A stretch of DNA of 64,000 nucleotides, taken from assembly GCF_016638705.1 (NCBI RefSeq), contig NZ_CP067341.1, positions 4,529,501-4,593,500 of the forward strand, written 5' to 3'. Numbering within the stretch: position 1 is the stretch's first letter; every line of letters starts with the position of its first letter. Position numbers and translations under genes: made by a program. Origin of the DNA: Lysinibacillus agricola (lineage in GTDB: Bacteria > Bacillota > Bacilli > Bacillales_A > Planococcaceae). The notes beneath the pieces were generated by a model. The model saw only the letters and a list, made by a program, of their open reading frames with translations. It searched no databases and was not told where the DNA came from. Positions 9,087-18,601 of the stretch are shown piece by piece.

Positions 9087-9878
9087 TCAGCTTTTTTTTG
9101 CAGATGAGCCGTCCTCCGTAACAAGAGGTTGAATTAACACTTCTACACGACGATTTTTAGCACGACCCTCAGGAGTGTCATTCGGAGCAATAGCTCGGTT
9201 TTCGCCATACCCTTTAGCACTAAAGTTCTCAGACTTTAATTGAGAATTACTATTCAATAGAACCATATAGAAATTTGAAGCACGCAATAATGATAACTCC
9301 AGATTTGACGAGAAATCGGGTCCTGCTGGGACATTATCTGTATGCCCTGTGATAACAATGTTACGCGGTGGATTAGATACTAATACATCCGCAAGCTCCT
9401 TCACAACTGGAGTATATTCTGGTTTAACATTTACCTTCCCTGGATCAAACAGAATACTATCACGAATTGTTACAAGTAAACCCTCATCAGTCATTGCTGT
9501 TGCAAACTGACCTTCCATCTCATTAACAGCGATAAAATTATCCACACTATCTTTAATTTCAGCCAACTCTTGCTGATCCTTTAAATACGCAGAGTTTTGC
9601 TGTGCCTGTTGTGGTGTTTGGTCACTTTCTGCATTCGGACTTTGGACCGGCGAAGGCTGCTCTAAAAAGCTTGTTCCACCATCAAATACTTGATTAAACA
9701 CTGCTGACATTCTCTCTAGCTTTTCTTGGTCTACTGAACTGGATGCAAATAATATGATAAACACAGCTAATAGCAATGTTAAAATATCTGCATACGGAAC
9801 TAGCCAAGACTCATCGATATGCTCATCATGCTTTTTTTTCTTAGCTTTCTTTGCCAAGGCCGCCCGCCCCGCTTTCAT
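9087..9878 (-). CDS. motB: Flagellar stator protein MotB
   Basis: 263 aa. It is a stator subunit that couples ion flow to flagellar rotation and anchors to peptidoglycan. A basic N-terminus (KKAKKKKHDEH) precedes a single TM helix, PYADILTLLLAVFIILFASS, whose Asp is the ion-binding residue. A linker with a proline/glutamine-rich stretch follows, then an OmpA-like domain (about 140-255) with GHTDN, LSLLRA and NRRVEVLI. Its start lies inside the end of motA (38-bp overlap), so translation is probably coupled; no clear SD precedes the ATG. The SSSVDQ context does not decide between proton (MotB) and sodium (MotS) type. Confidence 0.93.
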   Translation of the reverse strand: MKAGRAALAKKAKKKKHDEHIDESWLVPYADILTLLLAVFIILFASSSVDQEKLERMSAVFNQVFDGGTSFLEQPSPVQSPNAESDQTPQQAQQNSAYLKDQQELAEIKDSVDNFIAVNEMEGQFATAMTDEGLLVTIRDSILFDPGKVNVKPEYTPVVKELADVLVSNPPRNIVITGHTDNVPAGPDFSSNLELSLLRASNFYMVLLNSNSQLKSENFSAKGYGENRAIAPNDTPEGRAKNRRVEVLIQPLVTEDGSSAKKS

Positions 9879-10644
9879 CCGAAATTTGACGACGCTCTTC
9901 CATTGTTAAGTAAGAAGAAAGTTTTTGTTCGATAACACGTGGCGCCTCCCCTTCTAAGACAGAAAGGATGCCTTCAATCATCATTCTTTTTTGCTTAACT
10001 TCGACAGCTGATTTACGTTTTAATTTATTTGCAAATGGATGCCATAAAACATAACCTGTAAAAATACCTAATAACGTAGCCATGAAGGCAGCTGAAATAG
10101 CGTGCCCTAGCTTTTCTATGTCATTCATATCTGCTAATGCGGCGATTAACCCTACTACCGCACCAAGTACCCCTAAAGTTGGGGCATATGTACCAGCCTG
10201 CGTAAAGATTGCAGAACCACTAGCATGACGTTCTTCCATTGCTTCGACTTCTTCTGTTAAGACATCACGAATATAATCTGCATTCTGACCATCAATTGCT
10301 AATGTAAGTCCATTCTTTAGAAATGGGTCTTCTATCTCTGAAGCTTTACTCTCAAGTGCCAAGAGACCTTCACGGCGAGCTAAATCAGCCCATTGTGAAA
10401 ACATCTTAATAATCTCAATATCATCTGCTAACTTTGTTTCTTTAAAAAGAATTTTAAATAGTTTTGGTACACGCTTTAACTCCTTCATTGGGAAGGCAAT
10501 TGTTACTGCGGAAATAGTACCAAAGATGATAATTAGAATGGCAGCTGGGTTATAAAATGCACTTAAGCTTACACCCTTTAGCACCATTCCTGTTAATAGC
10601 GCTATAAACGCAAGTATTAACCCTACAATCGACGATATATCCAT
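9841..10644 (-). CDS. motA: Flagellar stator protein MotA
   Basis: 268 aa with four TM helices: about 1-22, 27-48, and a pair around 145-200 (LGVLGAVVGLIAAL and GHAISAAFMATLLGIFTGYV). The cytoplasmic loop carries the charged residues that contact FliG. I start it at the ATG at 10644 because GGAGG lies 7-8 bases upstream and the protein then begins MDISSIVGLI, normal for MotA; an in-frame ATG 42 bases earlier lacks an SD. It is co-transcribed with motB. A TATAAT-like sequence lies near 10714. No flagellar sigma-D promoter was recognised. Confidence 0.93.
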   Translation of the reverse strand: MDISSIVGLILAFIALLTGMVLKGVSLSAFYNPAAILIIIFGTISAVTIAFPMKELKRVPKLFKILFKETKLADDIEIIKMFSQWADLARREGLLALESKASEIEDPFLKNGLTLAIDGQNADYIRDVLTEEVEAMEERHASGSAIFTQAGTYAPTLGVLGAVVGLIAALADMNDIEKLGHAISAAFMATLLGIFTGYVLWHPFANKLKRKSAVEVKQKRMMIEGILSVLEGEAPRVIEQKLSSYLTMEERRQISDESGAGGLGKES

Positions 10645-10839
10645 TCTAGAACCTCCAAATTTCCTATTAAACTTTATTTCGTCCATTTTTCCATATTTTT
10701 AAATATATATTATAGTATAAATGTATTTCATAAATTTTTCGATGTAATAAATACTTTTTATTCACTTTTCGACCATATTTGATTATATTGAATTAAGAAT
10801 ATTACACTAAATTGTCTTTATTTGAAAGGAGTTATGAAT

Positions 10840-12075
10840 TTGTTATTATCCTTCGACACAAAATTACTAAAATATGCCGAACTAGCTGTAAAAGTAGGAG
10901 TAAATATCCAAAATAATCAGTATCTCTATATAAGCTGTTCGACCGATAATTTAAAACTAGCGCAAATAATTACTAAAATAGCGTATCAAAATGGTGCAAA
11001 ACAGGTTTTTGTCGATTTATCTGACGATGTGCTTGTTCGTACTCGCTATGAAAACGCTCCAAAAGACTCATTTGATTTCTTCCCACCATGGAAAGTTCAA
11101 GAACGCGAATGGCTAGCTGAGCAAGGGGCTGCATTTTTAAGTATCACTTCTCAGAACCCTGATTTATTAAGAGGGATTGAGCATGAGAAGATTATGACTT
11201 CCCAAAAAGCATCAGGAAAGGCACTAGCTAAATATTATGGATGGTTGCAATCAGATAAATTTAGCTGGACAGTGATTGCTGCGCCTTCCAAGGCATGGGC
11301 AGCGAAGGTATTCCCTAATTTGCCAGAGAATCAACAAATGGATGCATTGTGGGAAGCGATATTTGTCGCTACACGTACAGACCTCGAAAATCCAGTAGAA
11401 GCTTGGCAAGAGCATGATAAGGAGCTTCATAGCAAAGCTGATTATTTAAATATTAAGCAATATAAAGCGCTTCACTACACAGCGCCAGGCACGGACTTAA
11501 CGATCGAATTACCTACAAAGCATGTATGGACGGGCGGTGGTAGCGTCAATACAAAAGGGCAAACATTTATGGCTAATATGCCGACTGAGGAAATCTTTAC
11601 AGCACCTTTAAAAACAGGTGTAAATGGCTATGTTTCGAGCACAAAGCCTTTAAGTTATAGTGGAAACATTATTGACAATTTTAAACTTACATTTAAAGAT
11701 GGTCGAATTGTTGACGTAGAAGCTGAGCAAGGACAAGAAATTTTAACATCGCTTATTGCAGCAGATGAAGGTGCACATTATCTTGGTGAAATAGCATTAG
11801 TGCCACACCAATCACCTATTTCACAGTCAGGTTTATTATTTTACAATACATTATTTGATGAAAACGCCTCTAATCATTTAGCGATAGGAAATGCCTATGC
11901 TTTTTGTATTGAGGGTGGGAAGGAAATGTCTTCTGAAGAGCTACTGAAGAATGGACTTAATCACAGCTTGACACATGTAGACTTTATGATTGGTTCTGAG
12001 CAAATGAATATAGACGGCATTACTACAGATGAACAAATAGACCCAATTTTCCGTAATGGCAACTGGGCAATTTAA
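10840..12075 (+). CDS. M29 family aminopeptidase (AmpS/PepS type)
   Basis: About 412 aa. It is a metal-dependent aminopeptidase that releases N-terminal residues from peptides in the cytoplasm. Family marks are YAELAVKVGVNIQ at the N-terminus, PNLPENQQMDALWEAIF, LHYTAPGTDLTIELP, ANMPTEEIFTAP, GNIIDNFKLTF, and the metal-binding C-terminus ALVPHQSPISQSG...LFDENASNHLAIG. AAAGGAG (10825-10831) sits 8 bases before TTG 10840 and only 2 bases before ATG 10834, so I prefer the TTG, which also aligns with the paralogue at 24123-25352. It is transcribed alone. Confidence 0.9.
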   Translation: MLLSFDTKLLKYAELAVKVGVNIQNNQYLYISCSTDNLKLAQIITKIAYQNGAKQVFVDLSDDVLVRTRYENAPKDSFDFFPPWKVQEREWLAEQGAAFLSITSQNPDLLRGIEHEKIMTSQKASGKALAKYYGWLQSDKFSWTVIAAPSKAWAAKVFPNLPENQQMDALWEAIFVATRTDLENPVEAWQEHDKELHSKADYLNIKQYKALHYTAPGTDLTIELPTKHVWTGGGSVNTKGQTFMANMPTEEIFTAPLKTGVNGYVSSTKPLSYSGNIIDNFKLTFKDGRIVDVEAEQGQEILTSLIAADEGAHYLGEIALVPHQSPISQSGLLFYNTLFDENASNHLAIGNAYAFCIEGGKEMSSEELLKNGLNHSLTHVDFMIGSEQMNIDGITTDEQIDPIFRNGNWAI

Positions 12076-12214
12076 GCAATTTGTTCCTACTAATATTATA
12101 TTAGTCTAGGTATGTTATGGATGTCATAAATTATCCTTAGATTTTCCTAGTAACCTATTGTATAATTGCTATAGACAATATTGTAGATTATTTTAGTTGA
12201 GAGGAGCTTTTATC

Positions 12215-12349
12215 ATGTTCATTACGACTGTACTAGGCTTTTCAGCCGTTTTACTAATTTCTCTAGCATTCTTCATCCACTACCTACAAGTTGGTTTAGA
12301 TTCTAAATCTTCAGTAACTGTAGATCCAAAACCAAAAGAAGAATTTTAA
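12215..12349 (+). CDS. Small single-pass membrane protein (44 aa)
   Basis: ATG TTC ATT ACG ... TTT TAA encodes 44 aa: hydrophobic residues 1-24 (VLGFSAVLLISLAFF inside), then a short polar tail rich in Lys and Pro ending KPKEEF. GAGAGGAG precedes the ATG by about 9 bases, a TATAAT lies near 12160, and a good terminator follows at once. A complete small transcription unit supports a real gene. I do not recognise the family. Confidence 0.65.
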   Translation: MFITTVLGFSAVLLISLAFFIHYLQVGLDSKSSVTVDPKPKEEF

Positions 12350-12357
12350 TCTCATTG

Positions 12358-12387
12358 AAAACAGCTACTAGAACGTAGCTGTTTTTT
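12358..12387 (+). terminator. Terminator after the 44-aa membrane protein
   Basis: AAACAGCTAC pairs with GTAGCTGTTT and is followed by TTTT. Confidence 0.88.
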
Positions 12388-12529
12388 ATTTATTTTCAAT
12401 CATTTCGATTCGCTAAATAAATTACTAAACTTCTTTTTTTTCGTAGAAATTGCGTGAATATTGTCATTATTATTTGCATATTTAAAGTTTTGCTCTAAAA
12501 TATTTCTGTAAGGAAGGGAGCAATCTTTC

Positions 12530-13093
12530 ATGACAATGTTACAAGATATTCTTAGATTTAATGAAGATTTCGTTCAAGAAAAAAAATATGAGCCTTTTAT
12601 TACAACAAAGTATCCTGATAAACGCATCGTTGTGTTATCTTGTATGGATACTCGCCTAGTAGAGCTGTTACCTAAAGCTATGAATTTACGTAATGGCGAT
12701 GTAAAAATCGTTAAAAGTGCTGGGGCATTAGTTAGTCACCCTTTTGGTGCAATTATGCGTAGTTTACTTGTAGCAGTTTATGAACTACAAGCAGATGAGG
12801 TGTATGTTGTTGGACATTATGACTGCGGTATGAGTGCAGTTGATCCAGAAGCGATGCTAAGTAAAATGGTTGCTAGAGGGATTAACCCTGAAACCATCAA
12901 AATGATGGAATATTCGGGTCTTGATTTAAAAGAGTTTTTACGTGGCTTTGGTGACGTAGCAACAAGTGTAAAGAAAAGTGTCGATACAATTCGCAATCAC
13001 CCGTTAATGGTTAAAGACGTGCCTGTTCATGGCTTAGTAATTGACCCAAATACAGGTCGCCTTGATTTAATCGAAGACGGTAGCAAACAATAA
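12530..13093 (+). CDS. Beta-class carbonic anhydrase, YtiB-like
   Basis: 187 aa. It interconverts CO2 and bicarbonate in the cytoplasm using zinc. The ligand motifs are visible: CMDTR (C38, D40, R42) and HYDC (H96, C99), which is the beta-class arrangement. Length equals that recalled for B. subtilis YtiB. The ATG follows AAGGAAGGGAG. It is monocistronic and shares a terminator with the convergent acetyltransferase. Confidence 0.92.
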   Translation: MTMLQDILRFNEDFVQEKKYEPFITTKYPDKRIVVLSCMDTRLVELLPKAMNLRNGDVKIVKSAGALVSHPFGAIMRSLLVAVYELQADEVYVVGHYDCGMSAVDPEAMLSKMVARGINPETIKMMEYSGLDLKEFLRGFGDVATSVKKSVDTIRNHPLMVKDVPVHGLVIDPNTGRLDLIEDGSKQ

Positions 13094-13097
13094 TAAT

Positions 13098-13145
13098 AAA
13101 GAAGTGTCTATCCGTCATTGTTTGAGAGATAGACACTTCTTTTTA
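13098..13145. terminator. Bidirectional terminator
   Basis: AAAGAAGTGTCTATC pairs with GATAGACACTTCTTT followed by TT. It overlaps the stop codon of the convergent acetyltransferase gene. Confidence 0.9.
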
Positions 13146-13730
13146 TTGGTCCTCTAAACGTGCATACATATAATGGTCCACCCATTGACCATTAATGTAC
13201 AGAAGCTTTCTTAAAAGACCTTCACGCTGAAATCCAGACTTTTCTAAGACACGGATAGAAGCATTATTTTGTGTTGAAACATAAGCCTCTACACGATGTA
13301 ATCCTACTTGCTCGAATGCAAATTTCACGACCATGTTAACTGCTTCTGTCACGATCCCTTTCCCTACGTAAATCTCATCCATCGCATAACCAACAAATGC
13401 ACTAGAGTACGGTAAACGTTTTACGGCATAAAGAGCAATATGTCCTATTAGATTATTTGTACCCGGCTCAAAAATACCGAAAGTAAATTCTCTCTTTGAG
13501 TCCATTAGGTATAAGCTTTCTTGAATTTTTTTATATTGAGCATCAACTGTATAATATTCAGATCGTTGCAATGGTTCGTATGTAGACCAAAAGTATTTAT
13601 TGCGACTTACGAGACCAGTTAAACTTTGTGCATCTTTTTCTTGAAATGTGCGAATGTAGCATTTTCTCCCCTGAATTGATACCACATTTCCACCCTTTTT
13701 CCTTAATAGTTTCCAAATTTTAAGCACCAT
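13143..13730 (-). CDS. GNAT N-acetyltransferase, RimJ/RimL type
   Basis: Up to 195 aa. The acetyl-CoA binding fold is seen as GRKCYIRTFQEKDA at the start, EIYVGKGIVTEAVNMVVKFAF (motif A; the pyrophosphate loop is VGKGIVTEA) and NNASIRVLEKSGFQREG (motif B). This resembles enzymes that acetylate ribosomal proteins or antibiotics; substrate unknown. The start is uncertain: the ATG at 13730 has an SD only 2-3 bases away, while a GTG at 13685, preceded by AAGGGTGGAAAT, gives a more usual 180 aa. Confidence 0.85.
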   Translation of the reverse strand: MVLKIWKLLRKKGGNVVSIQGRKCYIRTFQEKDAQSLTGLVSRNKYFWSTYEPLQRSEYYTVDAQYKKIQESLYLMDSKREFTFGIFEPGTNNLIGHIALYAVKRLPYSSAFVGYAMDEIYVGKGIVTEAVNMVVKFAFEQVGLHRVEAYVSTQNNASIRVLEKSGFQREGLLRKLLYINGQWVDHYMYARLEDQ

Positions 13731-13812
13731 TTCTCCACACTAGCCTTCCGATAATTATCAATACATTTTAATGCCTGCGTTCATTCTATCAATGGTTAAC
13801 AAACAATTTGTG

Positions 13813-13975
13813 AATCTTCACCATAACGTGGGGTTGATTTCCGTTCCGACTGGGCGCTTTCCTGGGGGCGTCCGATGAGCCGCTGATCCCCAAGGAGTCG
13901 CCCAGTCTCCACTCCAATCAACTTATATATGGTATAAATTTCAACAAATATCATCCACAACTTTTAGTAATGAGC
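13813..13975 (+). repeat. MITE-like repeat, copy 3 (well-preserved core)
   Basis: It runs from CTTCACCATAACGTGGGG through GATTTCCGTTCCGACTGGGC, CCTGGGGGCGTCCGATGAGC and CCCCAAGGAGTCGCCCAG to AGTAATGAGCC. This copy shows the full core without insertions and serves as reference for the family. It fills the gap 13731-14059 apart from a terminator. Confidence 0.85.
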
Positions 13976-14008
13976 CCAATAAGTTTTATTTTATTGTATG
14001 TAAAAAAA

Positions 14009-14052
14009 GATGCTGCTACAACTAAAACATTTCGTCTTGTTGTTACAGCATC
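14009..14052 (-). terminator. Terminator after ppk2
   Basis: GATGCTGCTACAAC pairs imperfectly with GTTGTTACAGCATC; the minus strand then runs TTTTTTT. It follows the ppk2 stop by a few bases. Confidence 0.8.
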
Positions 14053-14059
14053 AGCATCA

Positions 14060-14890
14060 TTATTTAATTTTTTGTTTTTGTTTTTTAGGTTTCTCTTCTA
14101 GCAATTCAAGGCTAGACGATTCAGCATCTTCTAAATGCGCTTTGTCGAATACATTCGTTAAATGAAGGCCACGTTTTTCCGCCTCACGTTCGATATGTGC
14201 AATTGTTTCTTGAAGCACTTGTACACGCGCATATTTTTTATCGTTACCCGGTACTAAAATCCATGGGGCATTTTTCTTATCTGTCTTCTCAAACATATCA
14301 TTTGCAGCTTCTTTATACTGAGGTGTTTTTTCACGATTACGCCAGTCTTCATCTGTTAGCTTCCAAGACTTATATGGATCCTCCTCACGTTCTTTAAAAC
14401 GGTTTAGCTGCTCCTCATCAGATACTTGAAGCCAAAACTTAATGACAATATAATCTCCTGCTGTTAAAATCTTTTCAAAATTATTAATTTCTTCGTATGC
14501 ACGAGACCATTCTTCTTTTGTTGCAAATCCTTCAATACGCTCAACTAATACACGGCCATACCAGGAACGATCGAAAATAGCGATTTGCCCATGTTGTGGT
14601 AGCTTTCTCCAAAAACGTTGTAAATAATTGTAGCGTAGTTCATGAGGCTGAGGTGCTGAAATTGGGTGTACGACATAGCCACGTGGATCAGCACGCTCAA
14701 TTAGACGTTTAATAGCGCCACCCTTACCAGCAGCATCCATACCTTCAAACACTAGAATTAGCCCAATTTTATTGTTTAATAAAAACTGCTGAGCATTTAA
14801 CATTTCATATTGGAGTTCTTTTAATTTCTTTTTATACATCTTCTTATCTAGTTCAACTGATACATCTAGATTGTTTAAATTTTGAGCCAT
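14060..14890 (-). CDS. ppk2: Polyphosphate kinase 2 family protein
   Basis: 276 aa. PPK2 enzymes phosphorylate nucleoside mono- or diphosphates with polyphosphate. Seen are Walker A GMDAAGKGG (about 50-58), Walker B IFDRSWYGR (about 105-112), YVVHPISAPQPHE and the lid region FKEREEDPYKSWKLTDEDW. The C-terminal tail is Lys/Glu-rich. The length and single-domain layout suit AMP/ADP-using PPK2 rather than the two-domain type; exact class is uncertain. The minus-strand ATG follows GGAGTGAAGTTTTA. It is transcribed alone. Confidence 0.9.
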   Translation of the reverse strand: MAQNLNNLDVSVELDKKMYKKKLKELQYEMLNAQQFLLNNKIGLILVFEGMDAAGKGGAIKRLIERADPRGYVVHPISAPQPHELRYNYLQRFWRKLPQHGQIAIFDRSWYGRVLVERIEGFATKEEWSRAYEEINNFEKILTAGDYIVIKFWLQVSDEEQLNRFKEREEDPYKSWKLTDEDWRNREKTPQYKEAANDMFEKTDKKNAPWILVPGNDKKYARVQVLQETIAHIEREAEKRGLHLTNVFDKAHLEDAESSSLELLEEKPKKQKQKIK

Positions 14891-15095
14891 TAAAACTTCA
14901 CTCCTTACATTTGAATATCCTTATTGTACTAAAGAAATATATGAATAACTATTCAAATGGTAAATTGTAGATAATTTTAGCGAAACAACACGATACATTG
15001 TTGAAAATTTCCGTTATAATGAAAATAAATAATGTCACAGTCCTATACTTATTTGTCTTTTCCCTATACAATTTAACACGAAGGGAGAGGAAAAC

Positions 15096-15809
15096 ATGCC
15101 TCGGTTTATTTTGATGACAGTATCTTTTATTGTCTCACTTATCCTAACCTTTTCATCCTTTTTCATGAAAATAAACGGTCAATCTTCGCTAGAAATCTCA
15201 AATCGTTTTCCTGTAATTTTTGCACCTTTTAATGTTAGTTATGTGATTTGGATTGGGGTTTACATGTTACTTGGTTATTGGTTAGTTATGAATATAAAAA
15301 AGACATCTATTAAACAGACTGTTCTCTTTAGTAGCATATGTATCATGCAGGCGCTAACGATTGTTGTTTGGCACCATGAATTATTTATCGTGTCAATTGG
15401 CAGTACGTTTATTTTAGTAGTGTATATATTTTTGTTGTACAATACGTACCCTCTCAGCGATAATTCACCCTCAGGTCGTTTACCCTTCTCGATTTACTTC
15501 GCATGGGTTACATTTATACTGATGACAAACGTAAGCTTTACGCTAACATCTTTTGAATGGAACGGTTTTGGCCTTAGCAATCCACTTTGGGCAGTTATTT
15601 TACTGACAATTGGGGTAGCAATCGCATTACATATTCGATTCCATCATTTTGATATTATGTACCCAAGTGTTTTTATCTGGTCCTATATTGGGGTAGCGTT
15701 ACATAATGGTTTTGATGAGCTACTTGTGACAACGGCAGCCTTGTTTTTATGTGGTGTGCTACTTGTCGGTATATTATTTATTAAAAAAAATCCTGCCTAC
15801 CAAAAATAA
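15096..15809 (+). CDS. TspO/MBR-like tryptophan-rich membrane protein
   Basis: 237 aa with about seven hydrophobic segments. APFNVSYVIWIGVYMLLGYW resembles the conserved core of TspO/MBR proteins, and Trp residues recur at helix ends (W53, FEWNGFG, WAVILL, FIWSYIG). Classical TspO has about 160 aa, so this belongs to the longer Bacillales branch, whose ligand is unknown. ATG follows GGGAGAGGAAAAC. A terminator shared with map follows. Confidence 0.72.
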   Translation: MPRFILMTVSFIVSLILTFSSFFMKINGQSSLEISNRFPVIFAPFNVSYVIWIGVYMLLGYWLVMNIKKTSIKQTVLFSSICIMQALTIVVWHHELFIVSIGSTFILVVYIFLLYNTYPLSDNSPSGRLPFSIYFAWVTFILMTNVSFTLTSFEWNGFGLSNPLWAVILLTIGVAIALHIRFHHFDIMYPSVFIWSYIGVALHNGFDELLVTTAALFLCGVLLVGILFIKKNPAYQK

Positions 15810-15828
15810 ATTGGTTAGCAGGATTTTA
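15787..15828. terminator. Bidirectional terminator tspO-like / map
   Basis: AAAATCCTGCCTACCAA pairs with TTGGTTAGCAGGATTTT, overlapping the 3' end of the tspO-like gene. Confidence 0.88.
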
Positions 15829-15831
15829 GTT

Positions 15832-16605
<774 letters not shown>

Positions 16606-16703
16606 CTAATATCTACTATTTAATATAACATAACTTTCTATGCATAAAACGCTAAACGCTTTAAATATTATATGCCATCTTACATTGTAAAGTGCTGAAA
16701 ATA

Positions 16704-17003
16704 GGCTCATTACCGTAACGTAGGGGTGATTTCCGTTCCGACTGGGCGCTTTCCTGGGGGCGTCCGATGAGCCGCTTTTGTTGTTGCTGTCGCTACGCTT
16801 TCGCACAGAAAACATCCGCTGCGCTCCAGGGTCTCGGGTCAACAGATGTTTTTTGCGCGAAAGCGAAGCGGCAGCGGCACCGATGTTGGTCACGAAGGCG
16901 TTATCACAGGATGTGATGGTTTTAGCCTTCGTTCCTCTATCGCTGATCCCCAAGGAGTCGCCCAGTCGTAACGAAGATCAACTTATTTGCATGACATAAA
17001 TAT
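16704..17003 (+). repeat. MITE-like repeat, copy 4 (enlarged by an inner insertion)
   Basis: The left end AGGCTCATTACC and the core up to CGATGAGCCGC match copy 3. About 150 bp of extra sequence follows, with GCTTTCGCACAGAAAACAT and GCGCGAAAGCGAAGCGGC, after which CCCCAAGGAGTCGCCCAG resumes. The right-hand GGTGATGAGCC end is missing. It accounts for most of 16588-17093. Confidence 0.82.
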
Positions 17004-17093
17004 ACGCAATCCCTAACCTAGCTAAAAAAGCAACAATCCTACATTCAATTTAATAAAAATAAAAACCCTCCACTCATGTGAAGGGCATAATAG

Positions 17094-17654
17094 TTATGAT
17101 TTTCGTTGCATTAATTGAGGAGCTGCTGTGAATAACAGAACACCCACAATTGCTGTTAAAATTGTTGCTGGTAGCATATATGTTCCATTATAAATGATGG
17201 AATAAATCCACGCATTTTGATCTCCAGCATACTCTGAGAAAAATACAGCGCCCGCAATGGTATGTGCTGCATATCGTAAAAATCCTGCTAATACAGTTCC
17301 TAGAATAATATAAAGTGCCATTTTCTTTTTGTTTAAATTTTTAGCAGCCTCGAGTACTGGTCGGCGAACAACGGCCGCTAAACCAACTACTGTGAAGGCA
17401 ACACCATAATCGAGTAATCCTTGAAGCCAATGTATAATAAAGGCACCAAACATTGTTTGCATAACACCAATAAGTAAGCCTGTTGTCAGACCTGGCATAA
17501 GACCCCAACGAAATGCCATTAACATTATTGGCACCATCACTAGACTAACAGAGCCTCCTTGTGCCCATACTTGGAAGGAAACCTGATCGAGCACAAGGCC
17601 AATCGCTGCGAATATCGCAATTTCCACAAGCATTAAAAGTCTTTTTTTGTCCAT
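17094..17654 (-). CDS. thiT: Thiamine-specific ECF transporter S component ThiT
   Basis: 186 aa, six TM segments. ThiT (YuaJ) binds thiamine outside and delivers it through the shared ECF energising module encoded elsewhere. The family pattern is LVLDQVSFQVWAQGGSVSL, MLMAFRWGLMPGLTTGLLIG, IHWLQGLLDYGVAF and GFLRYAAHTIAGAVFF, which includes the Trp and Tyr residues that stack on thiamine. ATG follows AAAGGAGAGAATAATT. A TPP riboswitch and a terminator precede it, so thiamine represses it by early termination. Confidence 0.95.
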   Translation of the reverse strand: MDKKRLLMLVEIAIFAAIGLVLDQVSFQVWAQGGSVSLVMVPIMLMAFRWGLMPGLTTGLLIGVMQTMFGAFIIHWLQGLLDYGVAFTVVGLAAVVRRPVLEAAKNLNKKKMALYIILGTVLAGFLRYAAHTIAGAVFFSEYAGDQNAWIYSIIYNGTYMLPATILTAIVGVLLFTAAPQLMQRKS

Positions 17655-17784
17655 AATTATTCTCTCCTTTGTTCCGATGTAGGATACAAGAGCAGGAATA
17701 GAAAACTGTTGGCAAATATGTCCCTATCTGGCATCAAAAAGGCTTAATCTCCATTCATCATGTTTTTAGTAGCTGAATAAAGAT

Positions 17785-17820
17785 AAAAAACGATGCCAGG
17801 ACAGAGCCTCACATCGTAAA
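17785..17820 (-). terminator. Terminator of the thiT riboswitch
   Basis: On the minus strand ACGATG...CATCGT pairs around a loop, followed by TTTTTTATC. It lies just downstream of the TPP aptamer and before thiT, as expected for an expression platform acting by termination. Confidence 0.85.
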
Positions 17821-17835
17821 AGTGTCGGTTTCTAT

Positions 17836-17926
17836 CCACATCCCTACGCAAGTGTTAACTTACAGGTTCAAAGAGTCAAGGCATTACGTGCCCAGTCTCA
17901 GCTGACATCATCAGCTCCCCTTGTGG
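17836..17926 (-). ncRNA. TPP riboswitch (THI element) controlling thiT
   Basis: On the minus strand the closing helix pairs CCACA (17925-17921) with TGTGG (17840-17836). Inside are GGGGAGCTGATG, the THI-box CTGAGA with ACTGGGCACG nearby, GAACCTGTAAGTTAACAC and TGCGTAGGGA, all hallmarks of the aptamer. The 3' flank holds a terminator, so TPP should turn thiT off. The rest of 17655-18055 shows nothing else. Confidence 0.95.
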
Positions 17927-18055
17927 TCGTTACATCTTAATTTATTTGAACAATCTCATTGTACGCAAACACTGTTATGATTACAACCTCTTCCACATTA
18001 TTTTTTGAAACTTTGCTGTTTTTCATGCGTAAATATTAAAAAAGGAGGTACAACT

Positions 18056-18388
18056 ATGGAGAACCAAAAAATTTTATCTGCGTTTAGTTATCTCAGTATT
18101 TTTTTCGCCCCTTTTATTGTGCCATTAGTTGTTTACTTTATTTCAAAAGATAGCTACGTAAAGAGTCACTCTATTCGAGCACTAATATCACATTTAATTC
18201 CAGTCGGATTCGGAATTATCTTATTTGCAGTCTTTGTCATCTCAACCTTTTCATTTAACACTTTTGACCCAGATTCAAGTAGCAGTACTTTTCTTATTAT
18301 TTGGTTTGCTTCATTCGCAATTTACTTACTCGTTTCAATAGGAATTCTTATTTGGAATATTGTTCAAGCTGTTCGCGTTATCCGATAA
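18056..18388 (+). CDS. DUF4870 membrane protein
   Basis: 110 aa, three hydrophobic segments. MENQKILSAFSYLSIFFAP...VYFISKDSYVKSHSIRALI is the DUF4870 pattern; function unknown. The start at 18056 is fixed by AAAAAGGAGGTACAACT; an ATG further upstream would add an unrelated Cys-rich stretch without an SD. A 38-aa gene follows 53 bp later and may be co-transcribed. Confidence 0.85.
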   Translation: MENQKILSAFSYLSIFFAPFIVPLVVYFISKDSYVKSHSIRALISHLIPVGFGIILFAVFVISTFSFNTFDPDSSSSTFLIIWFASFAIYLLVSIGILIWNIVQAVRVIR

Positions 18389-18441
18389 TGTTATATTCGA
18401 ACTAAACAAATAGTACCAATAGTTAAAGGAGCTGTTATTTT

Positions 18442-18558
18442 ATGAAAGTATCTAAAGTTGTCAAAACCGCCGTAAAATTAGCACCTATCGTTATCCCAAT
18501 TGTAAAAAAAGTAATCGCTACAAAGAAAGGAACGACTCCTAACGTAACTAAAAAATAA
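18442..18558 (+). CDS. Small basic peptide (38 aa)
   Basis: ATG AAA GTA TCT ... AAA AAA TAA encodes 38 aa with ten or more Lys residues and an amphipathic start (KVVKTAVKLAPIVIPIVKKVI). AAAGGAGCTG precedes the ATG and a terminator follows directly. Related short basic peptides are found in Bacillales; function unknown. It could be membrane-associated or nucleic-acid binding. Confidence 0.6.
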   Translation: MKVSKVVKTAVKLAPIVIPIVKKVIATKKGTTPNVTKK

Positions 18559-18559
18559 C

Positions 18560-18597
18560 AAAAGGGCGTATTTCCATATAACGGAGATACGCCTTTT
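18560..18597. terminator. Bidirectional terminator before sbcC end
   Basis: AAAAGGGCGTATTTCC pairs with GGAGATACGCCTTTT (two mismatched or wobble positions). It separates the 38-aa gene from convergent sbcC. Confidence 0.85.
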
Positions 18598-18601
18598 CAC
18601 T

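Noticed and set aside
16606..16999. Overlapping frames of 115 and 73 codons
   Set aside because: Both run through repeat copy 4 in opposite directions; the same peptides appear wherever the repeat occurs.
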